Assembly (NCBI GenBank): GCA_963693315.1
Contig: OY856186.1
Span: 97,620,556 to 97,684,555, forward strand
DNA from: Diogma glabrata
Taxonomy: Eukaryota; Arthropoda; Insecta; Diptera; Cylindrotomidae
Direction: 5' to 3'
DNA: 64,000 nt
The notes beneath the pieces were generated by a model that was not told the origin of the DNA, ran no database searches, and saw nothing but the letters and a program-made list of their open reading frames with translations. The position numbers and the translations under genes were made by a program. Shown in pieces: positions 50,811 through 60,669 of the stretch; within the stretch, counting starts at the first letter, position 1; every line of letters starts with the position of its first letter.

Positions 50811-52136
50811 ATGCTAGTTGGCTAAATAAAATGTCAACAGTTTATTACTGGTTTTGATGAAACTTGGAATATTAGGTTCTTACATAACTCACACTAATTC
50901 TGCAGTCCAACTATTGGTTTGCCACGCTCGCTAATTTCTAGATTCATAACTAAGAAAGAGTAATGACGACAGACACTTATCAATTGAAGTAATAAATGGA
51001 TATAAGATCACTATATTTTCAGAACTGGTGGTGAAGTCAGACAATGATCGGCATTTCCCATATTTTAAACTAAGTTTTACTAATTCTAAATCAGTGTATG
51101 TGCTAACATCCAACAAATAACATTTAAACTGAATGTTTGTGTAAAATTTTTTTTTTATATTTTTTTAACAAAAAACAGTTCAGTCGTTCCGTATACAGAA
51201 AACGTGTGACAATGAAATATCGCAGTATCGTCTATTGATTTTCATATAAATTCATTTCGTAATTTTTTTATTTTTTGTAAAATAGAATTAGTGTAATTCA
51301 CTTTGATAACAAATAAAAGTTTTAAGTTCAAAAAATTAAAAACCGATAGTTGTGCTTTTGTGTATAATGTATTTCCATAATTTTCTATTGTCTGTTCGTG
51401 TTTATGTTACAAAAAAATCGATTCTGTAAATTAAGAAAAATAGTAAATTTATAAAAGAAAATATATATTTTTTATAGTGAATAGCATCATCACATGTGAT
51501 TGCATAGAGTTTCAGAGTTTATTGTTTTTTTGCTAAATTTCAATGTTAAGTTTTTGTGTATTTCAAAGTGATAAGTGAAGAAAAACTGTGTTTGTATATG
51601 TAGAAAACGTGAAATAGATAAAAAAAGTGTAATAAAAAGTTCACATACCTCAATATCCAGAAGTGTGTAATTATTAAAAAATTTCTATATATTCTTTGTT
51701 TATTTTTGAATTTTACCAATTTTTCGTTAACGTTTTTTCCTCTAAATATTATATTTTATCACAGTGTGTGAGGCATTTTAAAAAGTAAGGTATTATTATT
51801 TTTTGCATCTTCGATGTTTTTATATAAAGTTTTAAATAAATTATTTTTTTTGATTAGATTGTGCTTTATAATTTATGTCAAAGAAAAAGGTGATACATGT
51901 TGACTATTTACTGATACAACTTTAAGTGTGTTGATTATCTTAGTGATATGTTTGTTTTACAGTTTGTTACTACAGATTTGATAATAGGTTATACAGTCAG
52001 GATAGCAGTTTTGGAAAAAAATAGCATATTTGTGTTCGAGTTATAGTAATGGTTTAAATTTGATAAAAAACAAGTAGTTATCTTGCTACAGATAAAATAT
52101 CGTTTGATATCTCTTTCATCCCAATTTTGAAGACTG
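50811..52136. other. Unassigned sequence
   Basis: It contains a leader-like stretch listed separately (51180-51790). Otherwise nothing is recognised. Confidence 0.3.
51178..51790 (+). promoter_or_regulatory. Possible insect-type transcription start and untranslated first exon
   Basis: GTTCAGTCGTTCCG (51179) matches the insect initiator TCAGT. It is followed by 600 bp with many GTGAAAA/AAGTGT words and no long frame, as in insect 5' leaders, and then by AAAAA|GTAAGGT at 51786, a fair splice donor. No downstream exon is visible in the window, and the evidence is only compositional. Confidence 0.22.
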
Positions 52137-52660
52137 GGTCGTTAGGTAGCAAAACTGGGGACCAAAAGTGATGACTCATTTATACTAAGTCAACATCGGG
52201 CAGTTTATTGAAACTAGTTTCAGGTTGATCGGAGCATGGGAAGCACCCCACACGTGACTTTGAAAATTTTCAACTTTAGTTAACCGTCGACATTAACATT
52301 AATATTTAATGTTTCTATATTAATTTTATTTGACTCGCTTCTGCGACCTTGCAGAACTTCGATTAAAGATAGCCCCACCCCCGCGCCCCACCCCCGAAAA
52401 ACTGTAACAAAACAAATTTTGACATCACCGCAACAGAGAAAAAATTTAAACATTTTAATGCGACCGAAAAAAGCATCTTTAAATTAATCAAAATAAACTT
52501 AAATGGAACTATATTCGACTTTTAATAAATAAATTTCTCATAAAAATAATTTTTTTCAAAGTAGCATAAGTTGCCCTTCCCGTGCCCGGACCGACCGGAA
52601 AGTGGTCAAATTTGACTCCCCGCCCTCAATATAGTCCCCAGTTTTGCTACCTAAACGACC
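52137..52660. mobile_element. 524-bp MITE with perfect 8-bp target duplication
   Basis: The ends GGTCGTTAGGTAGCAAAACT and, inverted, GGTCGTTTAGGTAGCAAAAC continue to CTGGGGAC; one base differs in length. GAAGACTG flanks both sides exactly (52129-52136 and 52661-52668). An 8-bp duplication fits a hAT-type (or P-type) non-autonomous element. The interior holds a C-rich block (52372-52396) and, in inverted form, the GCTATCTTTAATCGAAGTTC/TGCAAGGTCGCAGAAGCGA sequence of the array at 26.5-27.3 kb. No coding capacity. Confidence 0.9.
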
Positions 52661-53385
52661 GAAGACTGTATGAGTGTCATACACTGTATGTTCCATTTCA
52701 CTTTTTGTTTATTTTATTGATGTAACAAAGCACACAAAACATGAATTTATTCACTACCACCATGTGTTTCCAGTACACAAATAATGTTTATAATATTCTT
52801 ACCGTAACCTGTATCTTGTTATTTTACAACTGTTTACTACTGCTTATGATCATAAATCAACATACTACGATACATTAGCAGTTTTTTTCAATAACTTCTG
52901 TTGAAAATCCATAAAATTGAATGTTTACAGTATTATTTCATTCTATCATTCTATCTATACTGCAAATACAATTGATGTTTACTTAAACAGTTTTGAAATT
53001 TAAAAATATTTTTTAGTTTCGGAGTTAACAAAAAACAACATTTATTTTAAACGTAATTCGAAGATTTTTTTATCTTCAGTTTTAATATAAATTTCATCTT
53101 AGCCGCTATATGTACCATTTGGCGGTAAAAACGCGATTTGTTTTTATTTTCTTTTAATTGGACCACTGCTTCTTTAATGTCATATTTCTAATGAAAAACA
53201 CTTATTTTTGTAAAAAAGAGTTCTAGTCCAATGAATGGAGATGCTATCTTTTGTCAAGACAAAGGGGGTCAGTAATATAATTTTTTTCAAATTTTCTTGA
53301 ATTTATTGTTAGTGCCGGTCAGTGCATTGAAAATCTACAAAGTGAAATCGAAATATAATGTGTAACCATTAAAGCATGTTATCTT
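52661..53385. other. Unassigned AT-rich sequence
   Basis: Nothing recognised beyond the target duplication at its left edge. Confidence 0.35.
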
Positions 53386-53810
53386 TTTTTTTTATTAATT
53401 ACTTAGACATGTTTAGCACACTAAATATGAAATATTCATTATTCAGACTCTTCGAATATCCGAAGATACCATGTCAAACATAAAGGAAGGAGATGAGGAA
53501 AATGGAAGGAATGAGGATATAGGGATAACTATACTAATTGTTTTAAATGATGATGGACATTTTCTTTAAATGCCTGAGGGGAAAATTCATCGGGAATTAC
53601 AGAGGAGGGCATTGAGTTCCACAATTTGGTCACTCTATTAAAATAGTCGTTCTGGAAGGACACAGTTCTACAACGAGGTATTTATACAACAAATGGATGA
53701 GATAACTCAGCAGCTGTTAGTTGTCGATTATACTGCGCACACGATGGAAGGATATTTTGAATTTCCTTAGAGGATTGGAGAAATCTTAGATTGAGTCTTT
53801 GACTTTGAAA
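53386..53810 (-). pseudogene. LINE-B 3' end, second copy
   Basis: On the minus strand PRCRTVSFQNDYFNRVTKLW, NSMPSSVIPDEFSPQAFKE and NVHHHLKQLV (about 53690-53535) form the RT C-terminus. Upstream residues (NILPSCAQYNRQLTAAELSH) continue in a second frame after a stop. The 3'UTR has GTATCTTCGGATATTCGAAG and TAAACATG-CTAAGTAATTAA before an A-run near 53393-53383, matching the plus-strand copy at 1523-2870. 5'-truncated. Confidence 0.75.
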
Positions 53811-54689
53811 TTATTGCATCCTTCAGCCGCTTTGTGACAAGTTGTGACTTATTCTTCCTTTTTTTTTTTCCTATCACGCATCTGATCGATGCAACTTTCT
53901 TTCTGAATGTGACTATAGGCGACACAGCTGTAAAAGGGTTTTAAGCTGTAAAAGTATTGTGTTCACCGTTCACCGAAGAAAAAATTAAGGGAGTTTTTGA
54001 GAGATGAATGATCATGAATGAAAAGGGAGATTTTGCCACGAAAAAGAAGTATGGGTTTTTCGTGTTCTAAAAGGAGAAAACTCATTGAAGTCAAAGAGAA
54101 ACCCCCAAATCAAGTTGAAAAGAAATTAGAAAGAAAACCAGATTTCAGGAAAAACTCCTTTCGTGTACGATAAATAGAAGATTTCAGTGGAGATTGGCGC
54201 TAGCTCCCTAGCAAATGTTTTAATTATAATTGGAAGAATACGATCAGGTCTAGATGTCTTATGTGTATTTATTTCTAAAAGTATTTTCCGATATTAATAG
54301 TATTTCTAGGAATTGATTTAGGTTAAAAATTTTTAGAATTTTTTGAAAAATAAAATCCTAACAAATTAGTTTTTTCTTTGGGGTGAATTACAGACATATC
54401 TCTATCAATTAAGGGAGGCAGAGATGATTTACAAAAATTAAATTAAATTAGAAATGCCGCGAACCAATACCAATACCGTCTCAGCAAATTTGGTAGTTTT
54501 TATTAAAAATGTTTTTTCCATATCTATTTGTTTCCTACATAAATTTTTCTCAATTCGATACTGTCTTAGGTTTTCGTTTTGGTTTGGATACATTTTTGAA
54601 TTGGCTTTTTTTTAATTTTAATTGTCTTTTTACACTTATTTGAAAACCAAAGATCAGCCATTGGAACGGTTAATCTATTTGAAATAAAC
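53811..54689. other. Unassigned sequence
   Basis: Nothing recognised. Some of it may be decayed LINE sequence, since it lies between two LINE fragments on the same strand. Confidence 0.3.
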
Positions 54690-54905
54690 CTACGCATACC
54701 CTCAAGAACAGCTTCGGTAAAGTTAAAAGCGGTTATTATGAGCCGATCCCCCTAAAGGGTCTGGCTCTTTAAAATATACTAACCTAGGATCATTGGTCAT
54801 AAACAAATCTAGTAAGTTACTAGTTTGTCCAGGAATATCAGGCACTCTTGGAGGCAGGTCTATTATTTGTGTGAAATTGTATTAAAGTGCAAACAGCTTC
54901 GTTGT
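54690..54905 (-). pseudogene. LINE endonuclease fragment
   Basis: The minus strand encodes PPRVPDIPGQTSNLLDLFMT followed by NDPRLVY and DPLGGSAHNN. This is the conserved (R)VPDxPGHxxNLLDLFLTxxP...PLGxSDH segment at the end of the endonuclease domain of several LINE clades. The catalytic SDH is changed to SAH. Too short to assign a family. Confidence 0.6.
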
Positions 54906-55286
54906 CGTAGACATTTCTTTTAGATCTTAACATGGAATATTTTAACATGACCATTTCAGATACCATTCACAACATTCACCGATCATCTCTCATTCTCTCA
55001 ACAGTTCCAGACTTAGGTTACATAAACGTGTTCTCACTGCAGCCATGCCAATTTCCTTTTATTAGTACAACAAAACTTCAACAGTACTACAGAAAAACAA
55101 GCACTCTCTCTCTAACAAATATGCACGCCTTTTACAAGACCCCTCTGAATATATACTTCGATCCGTCATGTGTCTTCAATATTACCATCATCAAGATTTC
55201 AATAGAAACCCAAATACTTATCAGTTTCGGCCTTAAATTTGTATCGCCATTAATTTTGATAACCAACTCAATATCCTGACCTCTAT
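54906..55286. other. Open frame without recognisable product
   Basis: A plus-strand frame at 54932-55279 (115 codons) contains no domain I recognise and ends at the LINE-A tail. Probably chance. Confidence 0.3.
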
Positions 55287-58200
55287 TTTTTTTTTTAATA
55301 AGAAGTGTTGTGTAGTAGGAATTACAAAATGTGTCACAACAACACATAGATACCTTTTAAGACGTAGGTCCCACAACAACATGCGTCTTGAGGTATAGGT
55401 GGACGCTTTTTTTAAATCTTTGTGGATTGAAGGCACTCGAGACTATTGATTTGGGCAAAGCATTCCATGTGTACGATGTACGCACAAAGAAATCTCTTTG
55501 CATTCTATTACTATGACAGTGAGTAATCTCGACAGTTCGACCGCCCGCACAAACCGATTGACGAGTAAAACGGGGAAAAACATATGTCTGAGGCATTATG
55601 GACCTGATTTCAACCGAGCACTGCTGGTGACGATATTTATAAAAAACAACGAGATCAGCAACAGTGCGACGATGTTGCAGGGAATCAAGCTCTAATGTTA
55701 AATCTCGATCACCAACAATACGTATAGCTCGCTTTTGAACAGAGTCCAAAAGAGCCAGGATAGTAACAGATGCAGCGCCCCAAACTTGACAACAATACTC
55801 CATACAGGGATGAATATAGGACTTATAAATGTGGAGTAATTGATGCGAAGTAAAATATTTTTTACATCTATTGAGGAGGCCGAGTTTTCTTGACGCGCTC
55901 TTTGCCATGGCCATTATATGATCGTTCCAGAGTAAGTCATTGGATATTGTGACTCCCAATAAACGAATGCTTTCACATTCGTCTATTTGGTCGTCACACA
56001 TATTAATTGAAATATCGTTGGGAAACTCGGTCTTTGATCTGGAAACAATCAATAGCTGTGTTTTGGTAGAATTAAAATTGACCAAATTTTTGTCACTCCA
56101 ATCGGCGACTTTTTTTAGGTCCTCGTTTACATTTATGGCAGCGTCTCTCCGGACGGGATTTATTCGTTCATGCATTTTACCCTTTGAAGATAGGGGGACG
56201 AATGACTTGTGCAGTGTACTATCATCTGAAAAACTATTTATTGGGGTACTGGTGATTTGCAACAGTTCGTTGATATAAATTAAAAATAAAGTGGGAGATA
56301 AAACTGAGCCTTGGGGTACACCAGCGGTTATTAATTTAGACTCAGAAGAAAAGCCATCTATAGATACCGAGATGTATCGGTTAGACAGAAAATTTTGAAT
56401 CAACTTCACGACTGCGGGATGAAAACCGTACGCAACGAGCTTGTTGATCAAATTGGCATACCAAATTCGATCAAATGCTTTTGAGATGTCTAATGCGATC
56501 ACGTACGTTTCACCACCTTTCTCAAGTATGCTATTCCAAAGATATGCCACATAGTTCAATAGATCGGTTGTTGATCTTTTGTTTTTAAAACCGTATTGGC
56601 TGTCAGATATCAAATGGTTGTCTTCCAAAAAATTTGGATATGTGTGAATTAATATAGTGCTCGTATATTTTAGACAATGCTGGGAGTAAGGCTATTGATC
56701 TGTAATTTAAAATATCACATTTCGTTCCTTTTTTTGGGACAGGCTGGACATTGGCCAACTTCCAGCAGGATGGATAAATACCAGATTTATAGGATTTATA
56801 AAATATTTTGGTGAGGGTTGGTGCAAGTTCTTTTGAAAATATTTTTAGAATAACAGGAGGAATGTTGTCCAGACCAGAAGCTTTGTTGTTGTTTAACCCC
56901 CTTAAAAGTTTTTCGACAATTTTGTGTTTGAAATGTAATTGTTTCATATTAACTCCTGAAGACTGGATTTGGGGTATTTTTTTAGGAGTTTCTAAAACTG
57001 TTGAATTTGAAGCAAAGCGTTCCGCGAACAATGTAGCTTTCCTTGCAGGGTCAGTAATGATTGAGTCACCATCAATGATAGGAGGGATAGAAGATTTAGT
57101 ATCACAATTTAAAGAATTAATGGCACGGTAAAAACTTTTGTCAGAAATTGACATACTCGAAAGTTTTGCCGCTTTCGCTCTGTCAATCTCTGCTTTTTCG
57201 TTTTCAATTATCTGGTTTGATATTTTATTAGTCTTTAAATATTAGGATCGATTAACAGAGTTCTTTTTATGAATCCAAATATTAAATAATCTACGTTTGT
57301 TTCTAAGAGCCAATTTGGCTGCTTTCGAAAACAAATATTTTTGTTGGGGTTTCATTATCGAAAAGGGAACGAATTTGTTAATACCGAATTGAATGGTTTC
57401 AGTAAAGTTTTGAGCAGAAACACTTACATCGTCAGTATAAAAACAATGACGATCAAAAGGGAAACCTTGAAAAAAACTTCGGAGACCATTGGTGTCCATT
57501 TTTGAAAAGTGAAATATTTTACGGGATTTGGGAACTCTAGTTTGTAGCAAATCAGTTTTGATAACTGATGTGATTAGATAATGGTCAGAATTTCCAATAC
57601 TACCCTTATCGACATCGACACTCGTAATATCTGGCATAGATGTGAGATAAAGGTCTAAGAGAAAACTTTTATCACCGCCATTACGAGGAGTGAAAGTTGG
57701 GCTTTTTACAATCTGCGTCAGGTCGTGCGATGCAGAAAATATTTCTGCCTGCCTTCCATTGTTGTCGTCGGTCATTTTGGAAAATTCCAACCACGATTTG
57801 TTGTGGACGTTGAAGTCACCGGTAACGATAACCTCACAACTTTGAAATTGTGCTCTAATTTCGTCGACAACATTAGTCAAGTCATTAAAAAAATTGGGAT
57901 TATGTTTGTTTGGGGACCGGTATAGAGCTATTGTGAAAAAAGAAATTTCAGGTAGACAAACCTTTAATACTACTGTACTGTAGCCATCACCATGTACTTC
58001 ATAATTTGGAAAGCGTTTATATGCAACACTCTCATGAATGTATGCACATACACCTTGATGGAGTTTAAAAGCTGATTCAAGCCTATATTTGGGATTTAGT
58101 GTTACGTCATAGGGATAGTTTTCAGAAACTTGTGTTTCTGTAAGAAAAAGAATATGCAGTTGGTCGTGCTCGAAATGATGTTGCACGGCGTCCCGGCTGG

Positions 58201-58400
58201 CATTCAATCCACAAATATTTTGAATGTGTATTTTAAAAATTTTTTTATCAAATGTGATAGTCATTTGATCAAAATATAATTTGTTTTAAAAATGGGTAAC
58301 TAAACAATAAATCCCATCATATAATAAAATATGACATAGGCCAATATTTCATGATAGGATGTAAAAAACAATAAACAGGTGAAAACAAAGTTTTTACAAA
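55287..58400 (-). mobile_element. LINE-A copy 2
   Basis: A second jockey-like LINE-A on the minus strand. The 3' end has the shared GTGTTGTTGTGACACATTTT 3'UTR and a 12-nt A-run (55287-55298). The 5' side holds the shared leader CCTATCATGAAATATTGGCC (about 58365-58330) and TAGTTACCCATTTTTAAAA just upstream of the ORF. It is alike copy 1 throughout at roughly 80-85% by eye. No ORF1 is visible between the leader and ORF2. Confidence 0.85.
55357..58264 (-). pseudogene. LINE-A copy 2 endonuclease/reverse transcriptase ORF2
   Basis: From ATG 58264: QNICGLNASRDAVQHHFEHD, LFLTETQVSENYPYD, GDFNVHNKSWLEF and GNSDHYLITSV (endonuclease), then RT blocks RSIALLPALSKI, DSQYGFKNKRSTTDLLNYVA, ALDISKAFDRIW, GVPQGSVLSPTLFLIYIN and FSDDSTLHKSF, then YKSYIHPCMEYCCQVWG and VVVGPTS at the end. 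Lesions: TAA at 57243-57245 where copy 1 has CAA (Gln), a frameshift near 56625, and the RT active site reads FSDD where copy 1 has FADD. It is otherwise full length, close to 970 codons. Confidence 0.87.
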
Positions 58401-58439
58401 ATTTGAAAGGTTACTAAAATATTTATCCATATTGTTCCC

Positions 58440-58790
58440 ACGAGTTTAGACACAATAAAGGTCACTAACAGGCCTTCGTCTATACCTGTTAGAAGTCTAT
58501 ATACAACTGGGGGCGACAGGTGCCCAGAGGATGGTACTTTTGTGGTTTGACCCTGCAAGAGTCCTCTCTAGTGTGTACCCACCAGGGGGTGCTAATAAGG
58601 GAGCACCTTCCCGCGACCCGGGCGGCTAAGCCAAGGTCCCCGTTCCCGCTAGACATGACAACAGGTTTACGGTTTGCAATAGCAGGCTAGAGCCCACTAT
58701 AGCTCAGGTACCTCGGGTTCGCCAAGTCCCGTATCACGGTCTAATCAGATTAGTAACCCGTGAGGGGTCAGTTTCGCTTCCAAAATTAGC
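58440..58790. other. GC-rich block next to LINE-A copy 2
   Basis: This 350-bp stretch is far richer in GC than its surroundings (GCACCTTCCCGCGACCCGGG, CACCAGGGGGTGCTAATAAG, CCTCGGGTTCGCCAAGTCCC). It lies directly beyond the LINE-A 5' leader. It has no open frame. It could be the distal 5'UTR of this LINE copy or part of a different retroelement, such as a Penelope-like element whose remnant follows at 59.0 kb. LINE-A 5'UTR pieces elsewhere do not contain it. Confidence 0.5.
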
Positions 58791-59029
58791 AAATGGTATT
58801 GATTGCTATCTGCAACCGATTGGATCATATCAAAACGGTCATCACTATTCCATATCTCCTCTTCCAACAAATTACCTATTTTTGCACCGTCAATACATAC
58901 TTCTTTACTTATCGCGGTCACCTTTAAGTAGAAACCCTTTCAGGTATCAGGTCCTGAACAGATCCAAAGACCCAACACCTGTTCTCTATGTTTTGCTTTA
59001 AAAATATGTTGACATCATTTTAAATTTAT

Positions 59030-59310
59030 TCTGGTTAGATTGATGACACACTGACTTCCCTTATAACTGCATCTCCCCCTCTCTTTAATTCAATCACGGA
59101 ATGGAAATTAACCACCAAATCAGCTTCTTAGACATTAGCATCATTTGCAGCCATGACCGCACCATTGCCTTCAACTGGTAACATAAAGCTATTACCTCTA
59201 ACCGCTTTTTAAACTTTCTAGCTGAACATGGCTTTCAATACCACATGCATCGGTTACTCCTTTACCAAACGCGTCTAGAATATAACATAGGCCAATATTT
59301 CATAATAGAA
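59030..59310 (+). pseudogene. Penelope-like element reverse transcriptase remnant
   Basis: At 59038 one frame reads IDDTLTSLITASPPLFNSI, like the (Y/F)VDD active-site block and the following (F)LNxxN segment of Penelope-like RTs. In the next frame MEINHQISFLDISIICSHDR, then TIAFNW, a stop, and HKAITSNRFLNFLAEHGFQY match the family's NxIxFLDxxI...W(Y)xKxTxS(N/G)RxLNF pattern. One frameshift and one stop are present. The GIY-YIG endonuclease was not seen. A LINE-A leader-like word (CATAGGCCAATATTTCAT) follows at 59287. Confidence 0.55.
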
Positions 59311-60669
59311 TCTTTGCCGTATTGAAAAAAAATCAATATTCGAGTGTCGTCATAACCATCGTACGGTTAAAAAGATTAACCATACCCAGATTGGATTTAA
59401 TGAAAATTTATTTCAAGATATTGCATGCATATATTGCAGATATTGCATTGCACGAATATGATAGGCAAATCTCAACTAGCAAGGGCGGCATAAGTTAGTA
59501 GGTCAATAATTTATCACAAAGAAAAAAAAATACTCTTATCTGAAATTTCAATTATATTTTGCAAATCTTCGTTCTTATTTTTTGATATCTATCTGTTCTG
59601 AATGACTTGATGTTTTTGTTAAGAACAAACAAAGCTGTTCATACGAATCTGGTAGTTAAAAAACAACATTGTGAGGCAGTATGAAATCATCACTTGAAGA
59701 CAAGCGATTTGATTCATATTTTTATGATTTATAATTGTGATCATAAGCAATAAACAAGACGTCAAAACGTTTAATATGCGAATATAATTTTGAACGATTA
59801 TTCAAAAGTGGTAAATATTAAATAAATCACGTTCTCGTCTACCTTGAGTGTTTAGTAACAGTTAGATTAGAAGTTTTAATTGATTAAAACAAACATTTAT
59901 TAAGATTTTTTTGGTATATTATAAATTCTCTAAATTTGTGGAACCGACAAATTTCAATTCGGTGTTTGCGTCTAACTGCATCTCATTTTCAGCAACGTTT
60001 GATATTTTGCCACCAGTGCAATACATAAAATATTATTTAAAACTGCATTATTTTAATTTGCCTCTCTCTCTCTTCAGATCGAACTCAGACATGAATCGTG
60101 TTAAAAATAGTGTAGTGCTATGCACATTGTTTAACTGCATTACGATTGGTGACCTTTTAACAACAATTGATCATTATTACTGTGATTTGCGTCCTTAAAG
60201 TGTCACTTTTTAACCATATATTTCGTTGTCATAGTTACGTAAAAAAGTAAAAATCATTTGTGTTTGTTTAAATTCTATAAAAAATAAAATTTTTTATTAA
60301 AGCACCTTTCAATTCAAAATTTCATAATCCAATTAAAATATTTGTTATTATTTGTTGTCATAGTTATTCAATTATTTTGAAAAAAAAAAATACAAATATT
60401 TTGTCAAAGGTTTCATCATATTTTTATTTCAAAATTCATGCAAAATTTTTAATTTTAATTTAGAATAAACATTTTTTTAAATATTGGCGTATGGTTGTTT
60501 TGTGACACATTAAAAATTAAACTTAAAATAGGTAGACTCTTCTATGAAATCTACCTAAAACAAAACATGGATACACATTAAATGAACTTACAATCTATTT
60601 GATTGCGCGTCTTTTAGTAAAAAAGTAAAAAGTAAAATATTTGAACATTGGGCAGTACATTTGAACATT
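59311..60669. other. Unassigned AT-rich sequence
   Basis: A frame at 59911-60198 (95 codons) shows no domain. From about 60600 the sequence is probably the 3'UTR of the LINE that follows. AGGTAGACTCTTC-ATGAAATCTACCT at 60530-60558 is a small inverted repeat resembling one at 13352-13378. Confidence 0.35.

Noticed and set aside
52370..52400. CpG-type promoter island at the C-rich block
   Set aside because: The block is part of a MITE interior shared with the repeat at 26.5-27.3 kb and is too short to be an island.
54932..55279. 115-codon plus-strand gene
   Set aside because: No domain or splice context, and it ends at the LINE-A poly(A) edge; likely chance.
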